A DNA stretch of 52,161 nucleotides from NCBI GenBank assembly GCA_910586705.1, contig CAJUJK010000028.1, positions 1 through 52,161 of the forward strand, read 5' to 3'. Under the pieces are notes generated by a model, which had not been told where the DNA came from, did not search any database, and saw only the letters and a list, made by a program, of their open reading frames with translations. Positions within the stretch are counted from its first letter, which is position 1. Each line of letters opens with the position of its first letter. Source of the DNA: an uncultured Lachnospiraceae bacterium (GTDB lineage: Bacteria; Bacillota; Clostridia; Lachnospirales; Lachnospiraceae). Of the stretch, positions 33,586-41,554 are shown piece by piece. The position numbers and the translations under genes are program-made.

Positions 33586-34020
33586 TTACGCCTCACCAAT
33601 TGCGAAAGTCAGTTCCGCCTGCGTCACCAGTTTCCCGTCCACATAAGCTTTTCCAGCGCCTACGCCGATGGGACCCTTTATTTTAATAATCTCCGTCTCC
33701 AGTGTCAGCACGTCACCGGGAACCACCTTTCCCTTAAACTTCGCATTGTTGATCGCCGCAAAGTAAGCGGTCTTACCCTTAAATTCCGGCTGGCTTAAAA
33801 TTGCCACCGCGCCGGTCTGTGCCAGCGCCTCCACAATCAGCACGCCCGGCATCACCGGCTCCTCTGGAAAATGCCCCGCGAAGAAAGGCTCGTTGTAAGA
33901 TACGCATTTCTTAGCGACTACCCGTTTTCCCTCCTCCATCTCCTCTATCGTGTCGATCAGCATAAAGGGCTGTCTGTGGGGAATGATCTCCATGATTTCC
34001 TTTGCACCCATTAATGACAT
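33586..34020 (-). CDS. fabZ: 3-hydroxyacyl-ACP dehydratase
   Basis: A 144-aa hot-dog-fold dehydratase removing water from 3-hydroxyacyl-ACP. Catalytic His lies in FFAGHFPEEPVMPGVL near residue 49 and Glu in VEALAQTGA near 63. IIPHRQPFMLID is the usual N-terminal motif. GGAGG lies 9 nt before the ATG at 34020; a Met three codons later is an alternative start. It lies between fabF (40 bases upstream) and the NMO paralogue. Confidence 0.94.
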   Translation of the reverse strand: MSLMGAKEIMEIIPHRQPFMLIDTIEEMEEGKRVVAKKCVSYNEPFFAGHFPEEPVMPGVLIVEALAQTGAVAILSQPEFKGKTAYFAAINNAKFKGKVVPGDVLTLETEIIKIKGPIGVGAGKAYVDGKLVTQAELTFAIGEA

Positions 34021-34060
34021 ATCTGAATTCCTCCTTTACCCAGACTCAAAAAACCTGCGT

Positions 34061-35296
34061 TTACCCGTGGTATTTCTTTACCAGCAGGCTTGCGTTGTGC
34101 CCGCCGAATCCGAGGGAATTGGACAGCGCATACTCAAAATCTTCCTCGTAAGCCTCTTTGCAGTAGTTCAGATCACATTCCTCATCCGGCACCTGATAGC
34201 CGACAGTTCTGTGGATATAACCTTCCTGCAGCTCCTTCACGCAGGTCACAAACTCAATCGCGCCCGCCGCGCCCAGAAGGTGACCCACCATGGACTTGGT
34301 GGAATTGATCTTCATGTCCTTCGCATGGTCGCCGAACAGCAGCTTGATGGCACGCGTCTCAAAGAGATCGTTATGATGCGTTGCCGTTCCGTGCGCATTG
34401 ATATAGGTAATGTCGTCCAGGTTCAGACCCGCGTCCTTCACCGCATACTCCATCGCTTTCGCCGCGCCTGCGCCGTCCTCCGCCGGGGAAGTGATATGAT
34501 ACGCGTCAGAAGTACAGCCATATCCCGCTACTTCCGCATAAATCTTCGCGCCCCTGGCCTTCGCGTGCTCCAGCTCTTCCAGCACCACAACGCCCGCGCC
34601 TTCACCCATGACAAAGCCGCTTCTTTCCTTGTCGAAGGGAATGGAACATCTTGTCGGGTCCTCGCTGTTAGAAAGCGCCGTCAAAGCGGAGAAACCGCCG
34701 ATGCCGATGGGGCACACGCTGCCCTCCGTACCGCCCGCCACCATCACCTCCGCGTCGCCGTACTGAATCGTGCGGAACGCCTCACCGATGGAATTGGTGC
34801 CCGTCGCACATGCCGTCACCACATTGATGCTCTTTCCCTTTAATCCAAACTGGATCGACACATTGCCCGCCGCCATGTTGGAGATCGTAAGCGGCACGAA
34901 CAGCGGCTCTATTCTGCCCGGTCCTTTCTCCACCAGTCTCGTGTGGGAACGCTCCATCGCCTGCAGGGAACCCGTGCCGGAACCTACCGCCACGCCTACG
35001 CGGTAAGGATCTTCCTTCTCCATGTCAATGCCCGCGTCTTCTAACGCCTCTTTGGTCGCCGCCACCGCATACTGGGAGAAAGGCTCCATTCTCTTCGCCG
35101 CCTTGAAATCCATATAGTTTTTGCCGTCAAAGTCTTTGACCTCAGCCGCAAGCTTACACTTAAAATCTGTCGTGTCAAACTTGGTGATCGGCGCGAACCC
35201 GATCTTCCCCTCCTTCACGCCTGCCCAAAACTCGTCCACACTCAATCCAATGGGCGTAATCGCACCCATGCCTGTCACTACTACCCGTCTGCTCAT
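34061..35296 (-). CDS. fabF: 3-oxoacyl-ACP synthase II
   Basis: A 411-aa elongating condensing enzyme. The catalytic triad is Cys in VVTACATGTNSIGEA (about 163), His in INAHGTATHHNDLFE (about 302) and His in KSMVGHLLGAAGA (about 339). The C-terminal LSNSLGFGGHNASLL carries the gating Phe-Gly-Gly. Length and motifs are complete. The start MSRRVVVTGMG is standard for the family. A 164-base structured spacer separates it from fabG upstream. Confidence 0.95.
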   Translation of the reverse strand: MSRRVVVTGMGAITPIGLSVDEFWAGVKEGKIGFAPITKFDTTDFKCKLAAEVKDFDGKNYMDFKAAKRMEPFSQYAVAATKEALEDAGIDMEKEDPYRVGVAVGSGTGSLQAMERSHTRLVEKGPGRIEPLFVPLTISNMAAGNVSIQFGLKGKSINVVTACATGTNSIGEAFRTIQYGDAEVMVAGGTEGSVCPIGIGGFSALTALSNSEDPTRCSIPFDKERSGFVMGEGAGVVVLEELEHAKARGAKIYAEVAGYGCTSDAYHITSPAEDGAGAAKAMEYAVKDAGLNLDDITYINAHGTATHHNDLFETRAIKLLFGDHAKDMKINSTKSMVGHLLGAAGAIEFVTCVKELQEGYIHRTVGYQVPDEECDLNYCKEAYEEDFEYALSNSLGFGGHNASLLVKKYHG

Positions 35297-35331
35297 TTCT
35301 CGTTTTTGCTCCTTTCTACACTGTCAGACTC

Positions 35332-35459
35332 GCAAACCCGCGCTTCGCGCTCTATGTCCGATTGCATCGGAGTTTGCTCGTTTACGCCGCCGAAAAACAA
35401 ATGCCGCTTCAGTCGCAGACTTTTTGTCTGCGACGGTGCTTTGTTTTTCTTGCGCGGCT
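35332..35459 (-). other. Highly structured spacer between fabG and fabF
   Basis: Two folded units. The first is GCAAAC (35332-35337) with GTTTGC (35372-35377), enclosing GCGC/GCGC and TCCGAT/ATCGGA hairpins. The second is GAAAAACAAA (35392-35401) with TTTGTTTTTC (35440-35449), enclosing GTCGCAGAC (35412-35420) with GTCTGCGAC (35426-35434). No gene fits here. The inner stem with its U-rich loop and the T-rich flanks could act as an internal attenuator. Confidence 0.55.
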
Positions 35460-35460
35460 G

Positions 35461-36201
35461 TTAGATAGCCATCCCGCCGTCAACCGAGATCACCTGTCCC
35501 GTAATATACGCCGCCTTATCGCTCGCCAGAAACGCCACCGTCTCCGCGATATCCTTCGGCGTGCCCACACGCTTTAACGGAATCTGTGCGAGAGTCGCCT
35601 CCTTCGCCGTGTCCGTCATCGCCTGCGTCATGTCCGTATCAATAAAGCCGGGCGCCACCGCGTTCACCGTAATGTTTCTGCTTGCAAGCTCCCTCGCCAT
35701 GGATTTGGTAAGACCAATCACACCCGCCTTGGAAGCCGCGTAGTTAGCCTGTCCCGCATTACCAAGCACCCCGCTGACAGAGGACAGGTTGATAATTCTG
35801 CCCGCCTTCTGCTTCAAAAAAGAGCGGTACATATGCTTGATGGTATGAAATGTCCCTTTCAGGTTGGTGTCAATGACCGCGTCAAAATCCGCCTCCGTCA
35901 TCTTCATCACCAGATTGTCCTTCGTAATCCCGGCGTTGTTCACCAGAATGTCGATGTGCCCGAACTCCGCGAGCGCATCCGTGATCATCTGTCCGCACGC
36001 CTCAAAATCTGCCACGCTGCACTGTACCGCTTTCGCTTTTCTTCCCATCGCCTCAATCTGCGCCGTTACTTCCTCCGCCTTTTCCTTCGATCCGTTATAA
36101 TTCACGATCACATCCGCGCCGTACTCCGCAAGCGTAAGCGCGATTTCTCTCCCGATCCCGCGCCCTGCACCCGTGACTAAAGCCACTTTCCCAGTAAGCA
36201 T
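35461..36201 (-). CDS. fabG: 3-oxoacyl-ACP reductase
   Basis: A 246-aa short-chain dehydrogenase that uses NADPH. Seen: the cofactor loop VTGAGRGIGREIA (residues 9-21), NNAGITKDNLVMKM near 87, catalytic Ser in INLSSVSGVLG (about 138) and the YAASKAG motif (Tyr and Lys near 151-155). The C-terminal FLASDKAAYITGQVISVDGGM is conserved. AGGAG lies about 8 nt upstream of the start. Confidence 0.94.
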   Translation of the reverse strand: MLTGKVALVTGAGRGIGREIALTLAEYGADVIVNYNGSKEKAEEVTAQIEAMGRKAKAVQCSVADFEACGQMITDALAEFGHIDILVNNAGITKDNLVMKMTEADFDAVIDTNLKGTFHTIKHMYRSFLKQKAGRIINLSSVSGVLGNAGQANYAASKAGVIGLTKSMARELASRNITVNAVAPGFIDTDMTQAMTDTAKEATLAQIPLKRVGTPKDIAETVAFLASDKAAYITGQVISVDGGMAI

Positions 36202-36269
36202 ATCTCTTTCCTCCTGCCACTTTTATTCCATTCCCATTTGCTAAACTGCTTTTCTCTTATTCATAACCA

Positions 36270-36404
36270 GCTCAAGTAAAAGCAGCTTCCGTAGGAGCCC
36301 CTCAAAATGCGCCAGCGCTTAACGAGGTCTTTCACGAGTTTAGCGTCTGCTGCGTATTTTGTGGAGCGAAAGCGCGGCGACGCAGGAACTGCTTTCACTT
36401 GAGC
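36270..36404 (-). other. Long imperfect palindrome between fabD and fabG
   Basis: Arms of about 20 bases at 36270-36290 and 36385-36404 (GCTCAAGT...GCAG with CTGC...ACTTGAGC) differ by one substitution and one extra base. The inner part pairs again: AAAATGCGC near 36304 with GCGTATTTT near 36352, and AGCGCTTAAC with GTTTAGCG. The whole could extrude as a cruciform or fold in RNA. There is no ORF inside. Confidence 0.55.
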
Positions 36405-36414
36405 GTTCGGATAT

Positions 36415-37323
36415 CTATACTAGTCTCTCCAAATCCTCCACTTTTTCTATATTAATCACCTTCACATCCCTGTTAATCTTCCTCATAAACCCGGACAGCG
36501 TCTTGCCCGGTCCGATCTCGACAAATAAGTCCGCGCCGTCCGCGATCATCCGCTCCACCGTCTGCTGCCACTTCACGGAGGATGACACCTGCTTCTCCAA
36601 TAAAGGCTTCACATCCGCCTTGTCCTTCACATAGTCCGCCGTCACATTGGCGATATAAGGAACGGCAATATCGTGAATCTCCACCGTCTCCAGTTCCTTC
36701 GCAAGCTTCTCGCCCGCCCCTGTTAACAGCGGGGAATGGAAGGGACCGCTGACCTTTAACGGCACGCACCGCTTTGCGCCTGCCGCCGTCAGTTTTTCCA
36801 TCGCCGCCTGCGCTGCGCCTTCCTCACCGGTAATCACAATCTGCCCCGGGCAGTTATAGTTCGCGATCGTCACACAACCGTCCGTCTCCTCGCAAATCTG
36901 CTCGATCACCGCCGTATCCAGTCCCAGCACCGCGATCATCGCGCCGCCCTGCGGTACCGCCTCCTGCATATAGATGCCGCGCTTGCGCACGATTTTAAAC
37001 ACATCCTCCGGGCTCATCACGCCGCTTGCCACAAGCGCGCCGTATTCGCCAAGGCTCAAACCGCCTGTGATGTCGGGCTTCACACCCTTCTCCTCCACAG
37101 CCTTCAATATAGCCACCTCGGTTGCAAGCATGGCGATCTGCGTATACTCCGTAATATTGATCTGCTCGTTCTCCTCAAAGCAGAGCGCCGCCACATCCAG
37201 ACCGCTTGCCCTTCCAGCCAGCTCAAACATCTCCTTACAGACCGGAATCTGCTCATAAAAATCCTTACCCATTCCCACATACTGCGCTCCCTGTCCCGGG
37301 AACATAAAAACAGTCTTTCCCAT
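36415..37323 (-). CDS. fabD: Malonyl-CoA:ACP transacylase
   Basis: A 302-aa acyltransferase that loads malonyl onto ACP. Catalytic Ser lies in TGGLSLGEYGALVAS near 92 (the usual GHSLGE appears as GLSLGE, frequent in Firmicutes), Arg in IVRKRGIYMQEA near 117, and His in VSGPFHSPLLTGAG near 200. N-terminal MFPGQGAQYVGMG is standard. A FabT-like box lies 50 bases upstream of the start. Confidence 0.94.
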   Translation of the reverse strand: MGKTVFMFPGQGAQYVGMGKDFYEQIPVCKEMFELAGRASGLDVAALCFEENEQINITEYTQIAMLATEVAILKAVEEKGVKPDITGGLSLGEYGALVASGVMSPEDVFKIVRKRGIYMQEAVPQGGAMIAVLGLDTAVIEQICEETDGCVTIANYNCPGQIVITGEEGAAQAAMEKLTAAGAKRCVPLKVSGPFHSPLLTGAGEKLAKELETVEIHDIAVPYIANVTADYVKDKADVKPLLEKQVSSSVKWQQTVERMIADGADLFVEIGPGKTLSGFMRKINRDVKVINIEKVEDLERLV

Positions 37324-37372
37324 AATTGCATACCTTCCTTTCCCGTATGATTCCCCTCGCCGCCATAAATAT

Positions 37373-37385
37373 TTTGAGTTTCAAA
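37373..37385 (-). promoter_or_regulatory. FabT-like operator upstream of fabD
   Basis: TTTGA-GTT-TCAAA (plus strand), a perfect inverted repeat matching the FabT (MarR-family) box known from streptococci and lactococci. Flanking bases are also shared with the box before acpP: on the minus strand both read ATACTTTGAA at the left side and TCAAA, one variable base, TATTT at the right side. The left flank resembles a -10 box (AATACT), but no convincing -35 is present. Confidence 0.6.
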
Positions 37386-37399
37386 GTATTTATTTGAGA

Positions 37400-37427
37400 A
37401 AAAAGCAAGCCGCACAGCTTGCTTTTT
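37400..37427 (-). terminator. Internal terminator or attenuator between fabK and fabD
   Basis: AAAAAGCAAGC (37400-37410) pairs perfectly with GCTTGCTTTTT (37417-37427), 6-nt loop, with a T-run on the minus strand (GCTTGCTTTTTTC). It lies about 52 bases after the fabK stop and just before the FabT-like box, splitting the cluster into acpP-fabK and fabD-fabH units. Confidence 0.75.
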
Positions 37428-37478
37428 CAGCATCTCTCTGCTTTTTCTATCCTTCAATAGAATCTTGCGTAGTGCCTC

Positions 37479-38405
37479 TTATTTTAATTTCAACAAAATT
37501 TCCGCCTGATCCATAATCTCTTCGAGTATCTCCGCGCAGGACTGCTCTTTGTTTACCATACCGGCAATCTGCCCTGCCATCAGGGTGCCGGTCACCACAT
37601 CGCCTTCCACCACCGCTTTGCGCAGGGAACCGAGCGTCAGTTTCTCCATCTCTTCCAGAGACGCGCCGTTCTTTTCCATCTGCAGATACTCTCTTGTCAG
37701 CTTATTGCGGATCTGACGGACAGGATGTCCGTTCGCCCTGCCGGTGACCTCGGAGTCAATGTCCTTCGCCGCGATCACCTTTTTCTTGTAGTTCTCATGT
37801 ACGGTACACTCCGTTGCCGTCAGGAACCGTGTACCCATCTGGACCGCCTCGGCGCCCAGCATCATAGCCGCCGCAAAGCCTCTGCCGTCCGCGATGCCGC
37901 CCGCCGCAATCACTGGAACACTGACTGCATCCACCACCTGCGGCACAAGGGTCATCGTGGTCGCCTCGCCGATATGTCCGCCGGACTCCGTGCCCTCAGC
38001 GATCACGGCGTCCGCGCCCGCGCGCTCCATCATTTTCGCCAGAGCGACGCTTGCCACCACGGGAATCACCTTAATTCCTGCCTCTTTCCACATCGCCATA
38101 TACTTGCCGGGATTCCCTGCGCCGGTGGTAACCACCTTGACGCCTTCCTCCACGATCACCTTCGCGATCTCATCAGCCTCCGGGTTCATCAGCATCACAT
38201 TCACACCGAAAGGTTTCTTCGTCAGTTCTTTCGTCTTCTGAATCTGTTCCCTCACAAAAGACGCCGGTGCGCCGCCCGCGCCGATAATGCCGAGCGCGCC
38301 CGCTTCCGATACGGCTGCCGCCAGATGGTATTCCGCGACCCATGCCATTCCGCCCTGAAAGATCGGATACTCAATCCCCAGAAGTTCCGTAATTTTTGTC
38401 TTCAT
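37479..38405 (-). CDS. fabK: Enoyl-ACP reductase II
   Basis: A 308-aa FMN enzyme that reduces trans-2-enoyl-ACP, the last step of elongation. Seen: YPIFQGGMAWVAEYHLAAAVSEAGALGIIGAGG at the N-terminus, AVIAEGTESGGHIGEAT near 137 with the catalytic His, and VIAAGGIADGRGFAAAMMLGAEAVQMGTRFLTATE near 180. These match FabK of Streptococcus and Clostridium. It follows acpP directly and is the genuine reductase of the cluster. Confidence 0.92.
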   Translation of the reverse strand: MKTKITELLGIEYPIFQGGMAWVAEYHLAAAVSEAGALGIIGAGGAPASFVREQIQKTKELTKKPFGVNVMLMNPEADEIAKVIVEEGVKVVTTGAGNPGKYMAMWKEAGIKVIPVVASVALAKMMERAGADAVIAEGTESGGHIGEATTMTLVPQVVDAVSVPVIAAGGIADGRGFAAAMMLGAEAVQMGTRFLTATECTVHENYKKKVIAAKDIDSEVTGRANGHPVRQIRNKLTREYLQMEKNGASLEEMEKLTLGSLRKAVVEGDVVTGTLMAGQIAGMVNKEQSCAEILEEIMDQAEILLKLK

Positions 38406-38450
38406 TCTATAAACCTCAACCTCAAGCCGCCGCCCGCTGGCGACGGTTCA

Positions 38451-38469
38451 GAGAATGCCCCGCACTCTC
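38451..38469 (-). other. Small hairpin before fabK, resembling hairpin B of the two-hairpin repeat
   Basis: On the minus strand GAGAGTGC (38462-38469) can pair with GCATTCTC (38451-38458) with one G-U pair. The GAGAATGC half is the same as in the two copies of the intergenic repeat, but hairpin A is absent here. A short resemblance, possibly chance. The rest of the 104-base spacer is GC-rich without an ORF. Confidence 0.3.
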
Positions 38470-38509
38470 CTCACATTTTTTTAAGACTGCCGCAAATCAA
38501 AACTACGGC

Positions 38510-38743
38510 TTACGCCTCTACGCCCTTGCTCTTCATATACTCAACTACAGCGCCCACTGTCGTGATCTGCTCCAAGTCCTCGGAAGGAATCTCTACGCCG
38601 TACTCCTCCTCGAAAGCCATAACCAGCTCGAATAAATCCAGAGAATCCGCGCCAAGATCGTCCTTGAAAGAAGAATCCTCGTTAATTTCCACGCCGTCCA
38701 AATTTAACTGTTCCTGAATAATCTCAATCACTCTCTCTAACAT
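38510..38743 (-). CDS. acpP: Acyl carrier protein
   Basis: A 77-aa acidic carrier. The 4'-phosphopantetheine attachment Ser34 is in GADSLDLFELVMAFEEEYG, with helix III following. The start at 38743 has AAGGAG about 9 nt upstream; a 13-codon extension to 38782 would cover the operator and is rejected. It is the first gene of the fab cluster, directly under the promoter with a FabT-like box. Confidence 0.95.
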   Translation of the reverse strand: MLERVIEIIQEQLNLDGVEINEDSSFKDDLGADSLDLFELVMAFEEEYGVEIPSEDLEQITTVGAVVEYMKSKGVEA

Positions 38744-38774
38744 TTTCCTGTTCTCCTTTTCGTCATTAAAATAG

Positions 38775-38787
38775 TTTGACATTCAAA
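38775..38787 (-). promoter_or_regulatory. FabT-like operator upstream of acpP
   Basis: TTTGA-CAT-TCAAA, a perfect inverted repeat located directly after the -10 box of the acpP promoter, 32 bases before the start codon. Binding there would block RNA polymerase. Its extended flanks match the box at 37373-37385. Confidence 0.65.
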
Positions 38788-38815
38788 GTATATTATCTGG
38801 TCTGACATTTGTCAA
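38787..38815 (-). promoter_or_regulatory. Promoter of the fab cluster
   Basis: On the minus strand a consensus TTGACA (38810-38815), 17-bp spacer and TATACT (38787-38792). Further upstream TTGTCA and TTGACAA form another inverted repeat (about 38842-38862), and a second possible promoter (TTGACA with TAAAAT) overlaps it. Confidence 0.75.
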
Positions 38816-38902
38816 TCATAATTTTACGGATTCTGGGACTTTTGTCAATCACTTTGACAATAAATATTGATAAATTTCTCATATTCCCACAGAATGCACG
38901 GG

Positions 38903-39754
38903 TCATCGCATTCCCGTGCCATGAATTGCCGCGTAAATTTCCCTCTTTGCCACGCCGCGGTCTTTTGCAACCTGTTTCATGGCAGTCTTTTCGTCCATCC
39001 CTCCCCCCGTGTAAAGCGCCATATGCTCCCCGATCGTCATGCTCTGCCATGACGCCTGCCGCTCCTCTTCCTTCTGCCGCAGACTTTTTCCCTCCACCAC
39101 AAGCACATACTCCCCGCGCGGTTCCTCCCGCCCGTAAAGGGAAAGCGCCTCCCCGATCGTGGTCGGCAGCACCGTCTCAAACTTTTTCGTCAGTTCCCTG
39201 CAAAGTGTAATCCTGCGGTCCCCGAGCGCCTCATAAAGCTCCCCCAGCGTCCGCACCAAATGGTGGGGCGCCTCATAGAGGAGAATGGTGCGGGATTCCT
39301 CCTTTAGCTCCGCAAGAATCTGTGCCTTCTCCTTTTTGTCCGGCGGCAGAAACCCCTCGAAGCAGAATCGTCTGGAAGAAAGCCCCGAGAGCGTAAGCGC
39401 CGTGATGCACGCCGCCGGGCCGGGCAGGGAAGTGACGGTAATGCCCGCCTCCTGACACTTCTGCACCAGCACTTCGCCCGGGTCAGAAATCGCAGGCGTT
39501 CCCGCGTCTGAAATCAGCGCCACGTTTTTTCCCTGCTGCATCTGTCCCACAAGATAGTCTGCTTTTTCTACTTTATTATATTCGTGATAGCTTGTCATAG
39601 AAGTCCTGATCCCGAAATGGTTCAGAAGCTTAATGCTGTTGCGCGTGTCCTCCGCCGCAATCAGATCTACGCTCTCCAGCGTCTCCACCACCCGCGGCGT
39701 CATATCCCCCAAATTTCCGATCGGCGTCGCGCACAGATATAACATTCCCGACAT
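38903..39754 (-). CDS. rsmI: 16S rRNA 2'-O-ribose C1402 methyltransferase
   Basis: A 283-aa SAM-dependent tetrapyrrole-methylase-fold enzyme that modifies C1402 in the decoding centre. Seen: LYLCATPIGNLGDMTPRVVETL at the start, the AEDTRNSIKLLNHFGI motif near 35, ISDAGTPAISDPGEVLV near 85, and LPGPAACITALTLSGLSSRRFCFEGFLP near 110. The start at 39754 has GGAGGAACAG upstream; a longer frame to 39931 runs through the two-hairpin repeat and is rejected. It is the last gene of the yaa/yab cluster. Confidence 0.93.
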   Translation of the reverse strand: MSGMLYLCATPIGNLGDMTPRVVETLESVDLIAAEDTRNSIKLLNHFGIRTSMTSYHEYNKVEKADYLVGQMQQGKNVALISDAGTPAISDPGEVLVQKCQEAGITVTSLPGPAACITALTLSGLSSRRFCFEGFLPPDKKEKAQILAELKEESRTILLYEAPHHLVRTLGELYEALGDRRITLCRELTKKFETVLPTTIGEALSLYGREEPRGEYVLVVEGKSLRQKEEERQASWQSMTIGEHMALYTGGGMDEKTAMKQVAKDRGVAKREIYAAIHGTGMR

Positions 39755-39777
39755 AGCCTGTTCCTCCAAATCCACGC

Positions 39778-39873
39778 AGAGAATGCCGCTTTTCAGGCAT
39801 TCTCTTACGCAAACTGTAGTACTTCTTGGCGTTCCGTCCAATGGCGGGACGTCTTTAGAAGTACTTTTTGCGT
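39778..39873 (-). repeat. Two-hairpin intergenic repeat, copy 2
   Basis: Read on the minus strand in the same order as copy 1. Hairpin A: 39867-39873 with 39807-39813, 39857-39865 with 39818-39826, and CGGGACG 39845-39851 with CGTTCCG 39830-39836 (one mismatch or wobble). Hairpin B: 39796-39805 with 39778-39787. Both arms of hairpin B and of the middle stem differ from copy 1 by compensating changes. It fills the gap between the trmN6-like gene and rsmI, ending 24 bases before the rsmI start. Confidence 0.75.
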
Positions 39874-40619
39874 TAGTAGCCATACACCTCATAAATCTCC
39901 GGCGTATACACACCCGGCTCCTCATACACAATCAACGGCTTCTCCACCGTCATGCGCGGCCTGCCGCCCCGTACCGCTTCCAGAAGAACCATATTTGGCT
40001 CCTTATCCACAAACGGATATACCAGCCGCATTCTTTTCGGCTCCAGCTTATATTTCGTCAGCGTCACAATGATTTCCGCCAGCCGGAAAGGTCTGTGCAC
40101 GAGAAAAAATCTGCCGCCCGGCACCAGAAGCCTTGCCGCCTGCGAAACCACATCCTCCAGCGTACAGAGAATCTCATGTCTCGCGATTGCTTTCGCGTCT
40201 TCCGGGTTTTGCAGACCATGCTGTCCGATCATATAAGGCGGATTGCAGGTAATAACGTCAAAGGAAGCAGCGTCAAACAGATGATCTGCCTCCTTAATGT
40301 CCCCTGTAACAATATCTATTTTTTCTTCCAGCCCGTTTAAAGTCACGCTCCGCCCTGCCATCTCCGCACTGTCCGCCTGAATCTCCAGCCCGGTCAGATG
40401 CGCCGCCTGCGTTTTCGCCTCCAGCAGAATGGGAATGATCCCCGTTCCTGTTCCCAGATCCAGCACCCGCGCGCCGTCCTTTACCACAGCAAAGCCCGAC
40501 AGCAGCACCGCGTCCATCCCGAAACAGAAACGATCTGGATCCTGTATGATGCCATACCCGTTTCTCTGCAGATCGTCTATTCTCTCATTTCCTTTCAGAG
40601 GTACATTCCGCTTCAACAC
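39873..40619 (-). CDS. trmN6: tRNA1(Val) A37 N6-methyltransferase-like protein
   Basis: A 248-aa Rossmann-fold methyltransferase. Seen: SAM motif VLDLGTGTGIIPILL (residues 52-66), the acidic GLEIQADSAEMA, and the N6-adenine catalytic motif ITCNPPYM near 127. It corresponds to YabB of Bacillus, by motif and by position before rsmI. Translation appears to start at GTG (40619) with GGAGGAT about 8 nt upstream. Its stop abuts the two-hairpin repeat. Confidence 0.87.
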   Translation of the reverse strand: MLKRNVPLKGNERIDDLQRNGYGIIQDPDRFCFGMDAVLLSGFAVVKDGARVLDLGTGTGIIPILLEAKTQAAHLTGLEIQADSAEMAGRSVTLNGLEEKIDIVTGDIKEADHLFDAASFDVITCNPPYMIGQHGLQNPEDAKAIARHEILCTLEDVVSQAARLLVPGGRFFLVHRPFRLAEIIVTLTKYKLEPKRMRLVYPFVDKEPNMVLLEAVRGGRPRMTVEKPLIVYEEPGVYTPEIYEVYGY

Positions 40620-40634
40620 CGCCTATCCTCCGAT

Positions 40635-41534
40635 TTACTTTCCGTGCTCATCCTTCTTTTCCAGCTTTTCAAGTTCCTTCAGTTCCGCGTCGTTCGCCTC
40701 CGCCTTGCGGTTCTTGCCATGCCTTCTCTTAAAGCGGAGCTGATCCGCCCGGTACTCCTGAATCTCCTTCTCGTCGCCTACATCCACGATGACCTTCACA
40801 AGCTGCCGCAACACATTTACACTCTGCACTTCGCCCTTTAACCCGTCGTCGGTCGTCACGTAGTCGCCCACATTCGGCAATTTCCTGTTCAGCTCCTCGT
40901 AGGTCTCCTCCTCATTTTTCAGACAGCACATCAGTCTGCCGCAGACGCCGGAAATCTTCGTGGGATTCAAGGACAGGTTCTGCTCCTTCGCCATCTTGAT
41001 GGACACCGGCGCAAACTCCGACAGATGGGTATGACAGCACAGCGGTCTGCCACAGATGCCGATGCCGCCCAGAATCTTCGTCTCATCCCTCACGCCGATC
41101 TGCCTGAGCTCAATCCTTGTCTTAAACACAGAAGCCAGATCCTTCACCAGTTCCCTGAAGTCAATGCGCCCGTCCGCCGTAAAATAGAAGAGGACTTTAT
41201 TGTTGTCAAACGTGTACTCCGCGTCGATCAGTTTCATCTGCAGATCGTGTTTTCTTATTTTTTCCAGACAAATTTTGAAGGCGTCTTTTTCCTTCTGTCT
41301 GTTTGACGCCTCCTGCTCATCATCCTTCTGGTTCGCTATTCTTAAAACCGATTTCAGAGGCTGAACGACCTTTTCCTCCTCCACCTCTCTGGGTGCCCCG
41401 ATCACTGTGCCGTACTCAATGCCACGGGCGGTCTCCACAATTACATGATCCCCCTGCTTGATCTCCAGTTTCCCCGGATCAAAAAAATATACTTTGCCAG
41501 CGGTACGAAACCGCACGCCTATTACCTTAATCAT
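40635..41534 (-). CDS. ricT: RicT/YaaT, PSP1-domain protein
   Basis: A 299-aa protein. The PSP1 core contains the conserved Cys cluster CGRPLCCHTHL and SGVCGRLMCCLKNE (about 177-225), which in Bacillus RicT helps hold Fe-S clusters of the RicA/F/T complex. That complex supports mRNA maturation by RNase Y and phosphorelay activity for sporulation and competence. The C-terminus is Lys/Glu-rich. It follows holB by 20 bases, the same order as in Bacillus. Confidence 0.92.
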   Translation of the reverse strand: MIKVIGVRFRTAGKVYFFDPGKLEIKQGDHVIVETARGIEYGTVIGAPREVEEEKVVQPLKSVLRIANQKDDEQEASNRQKEKDAFKICLEKIRKHDLQMKLIDAEYTFDNNKVLFYFTADGRIDFRELVKDLASVFKTRIELRQIGVRDETKILGGIGICGRPLCCHTHLSEFAPVSIKMAKEQNLSLNPTKISGVCGRLMCCLKNEEETYEELNRKLPNVGDYVTTDDGLKGEVQSVNVLRQLVKVIVDVGDEKEIQEYRADQLRFKRRHGKNRKAEANDAELKELEKLEKKDEHGK

Positions 41535-41554
41535 AATCTATCAACCTCCATCAT

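Noticed and set aside
33950..34843. 297-aa open frame antisense to fabF
   Set aside because: Shadow of fabF; no family motifs.
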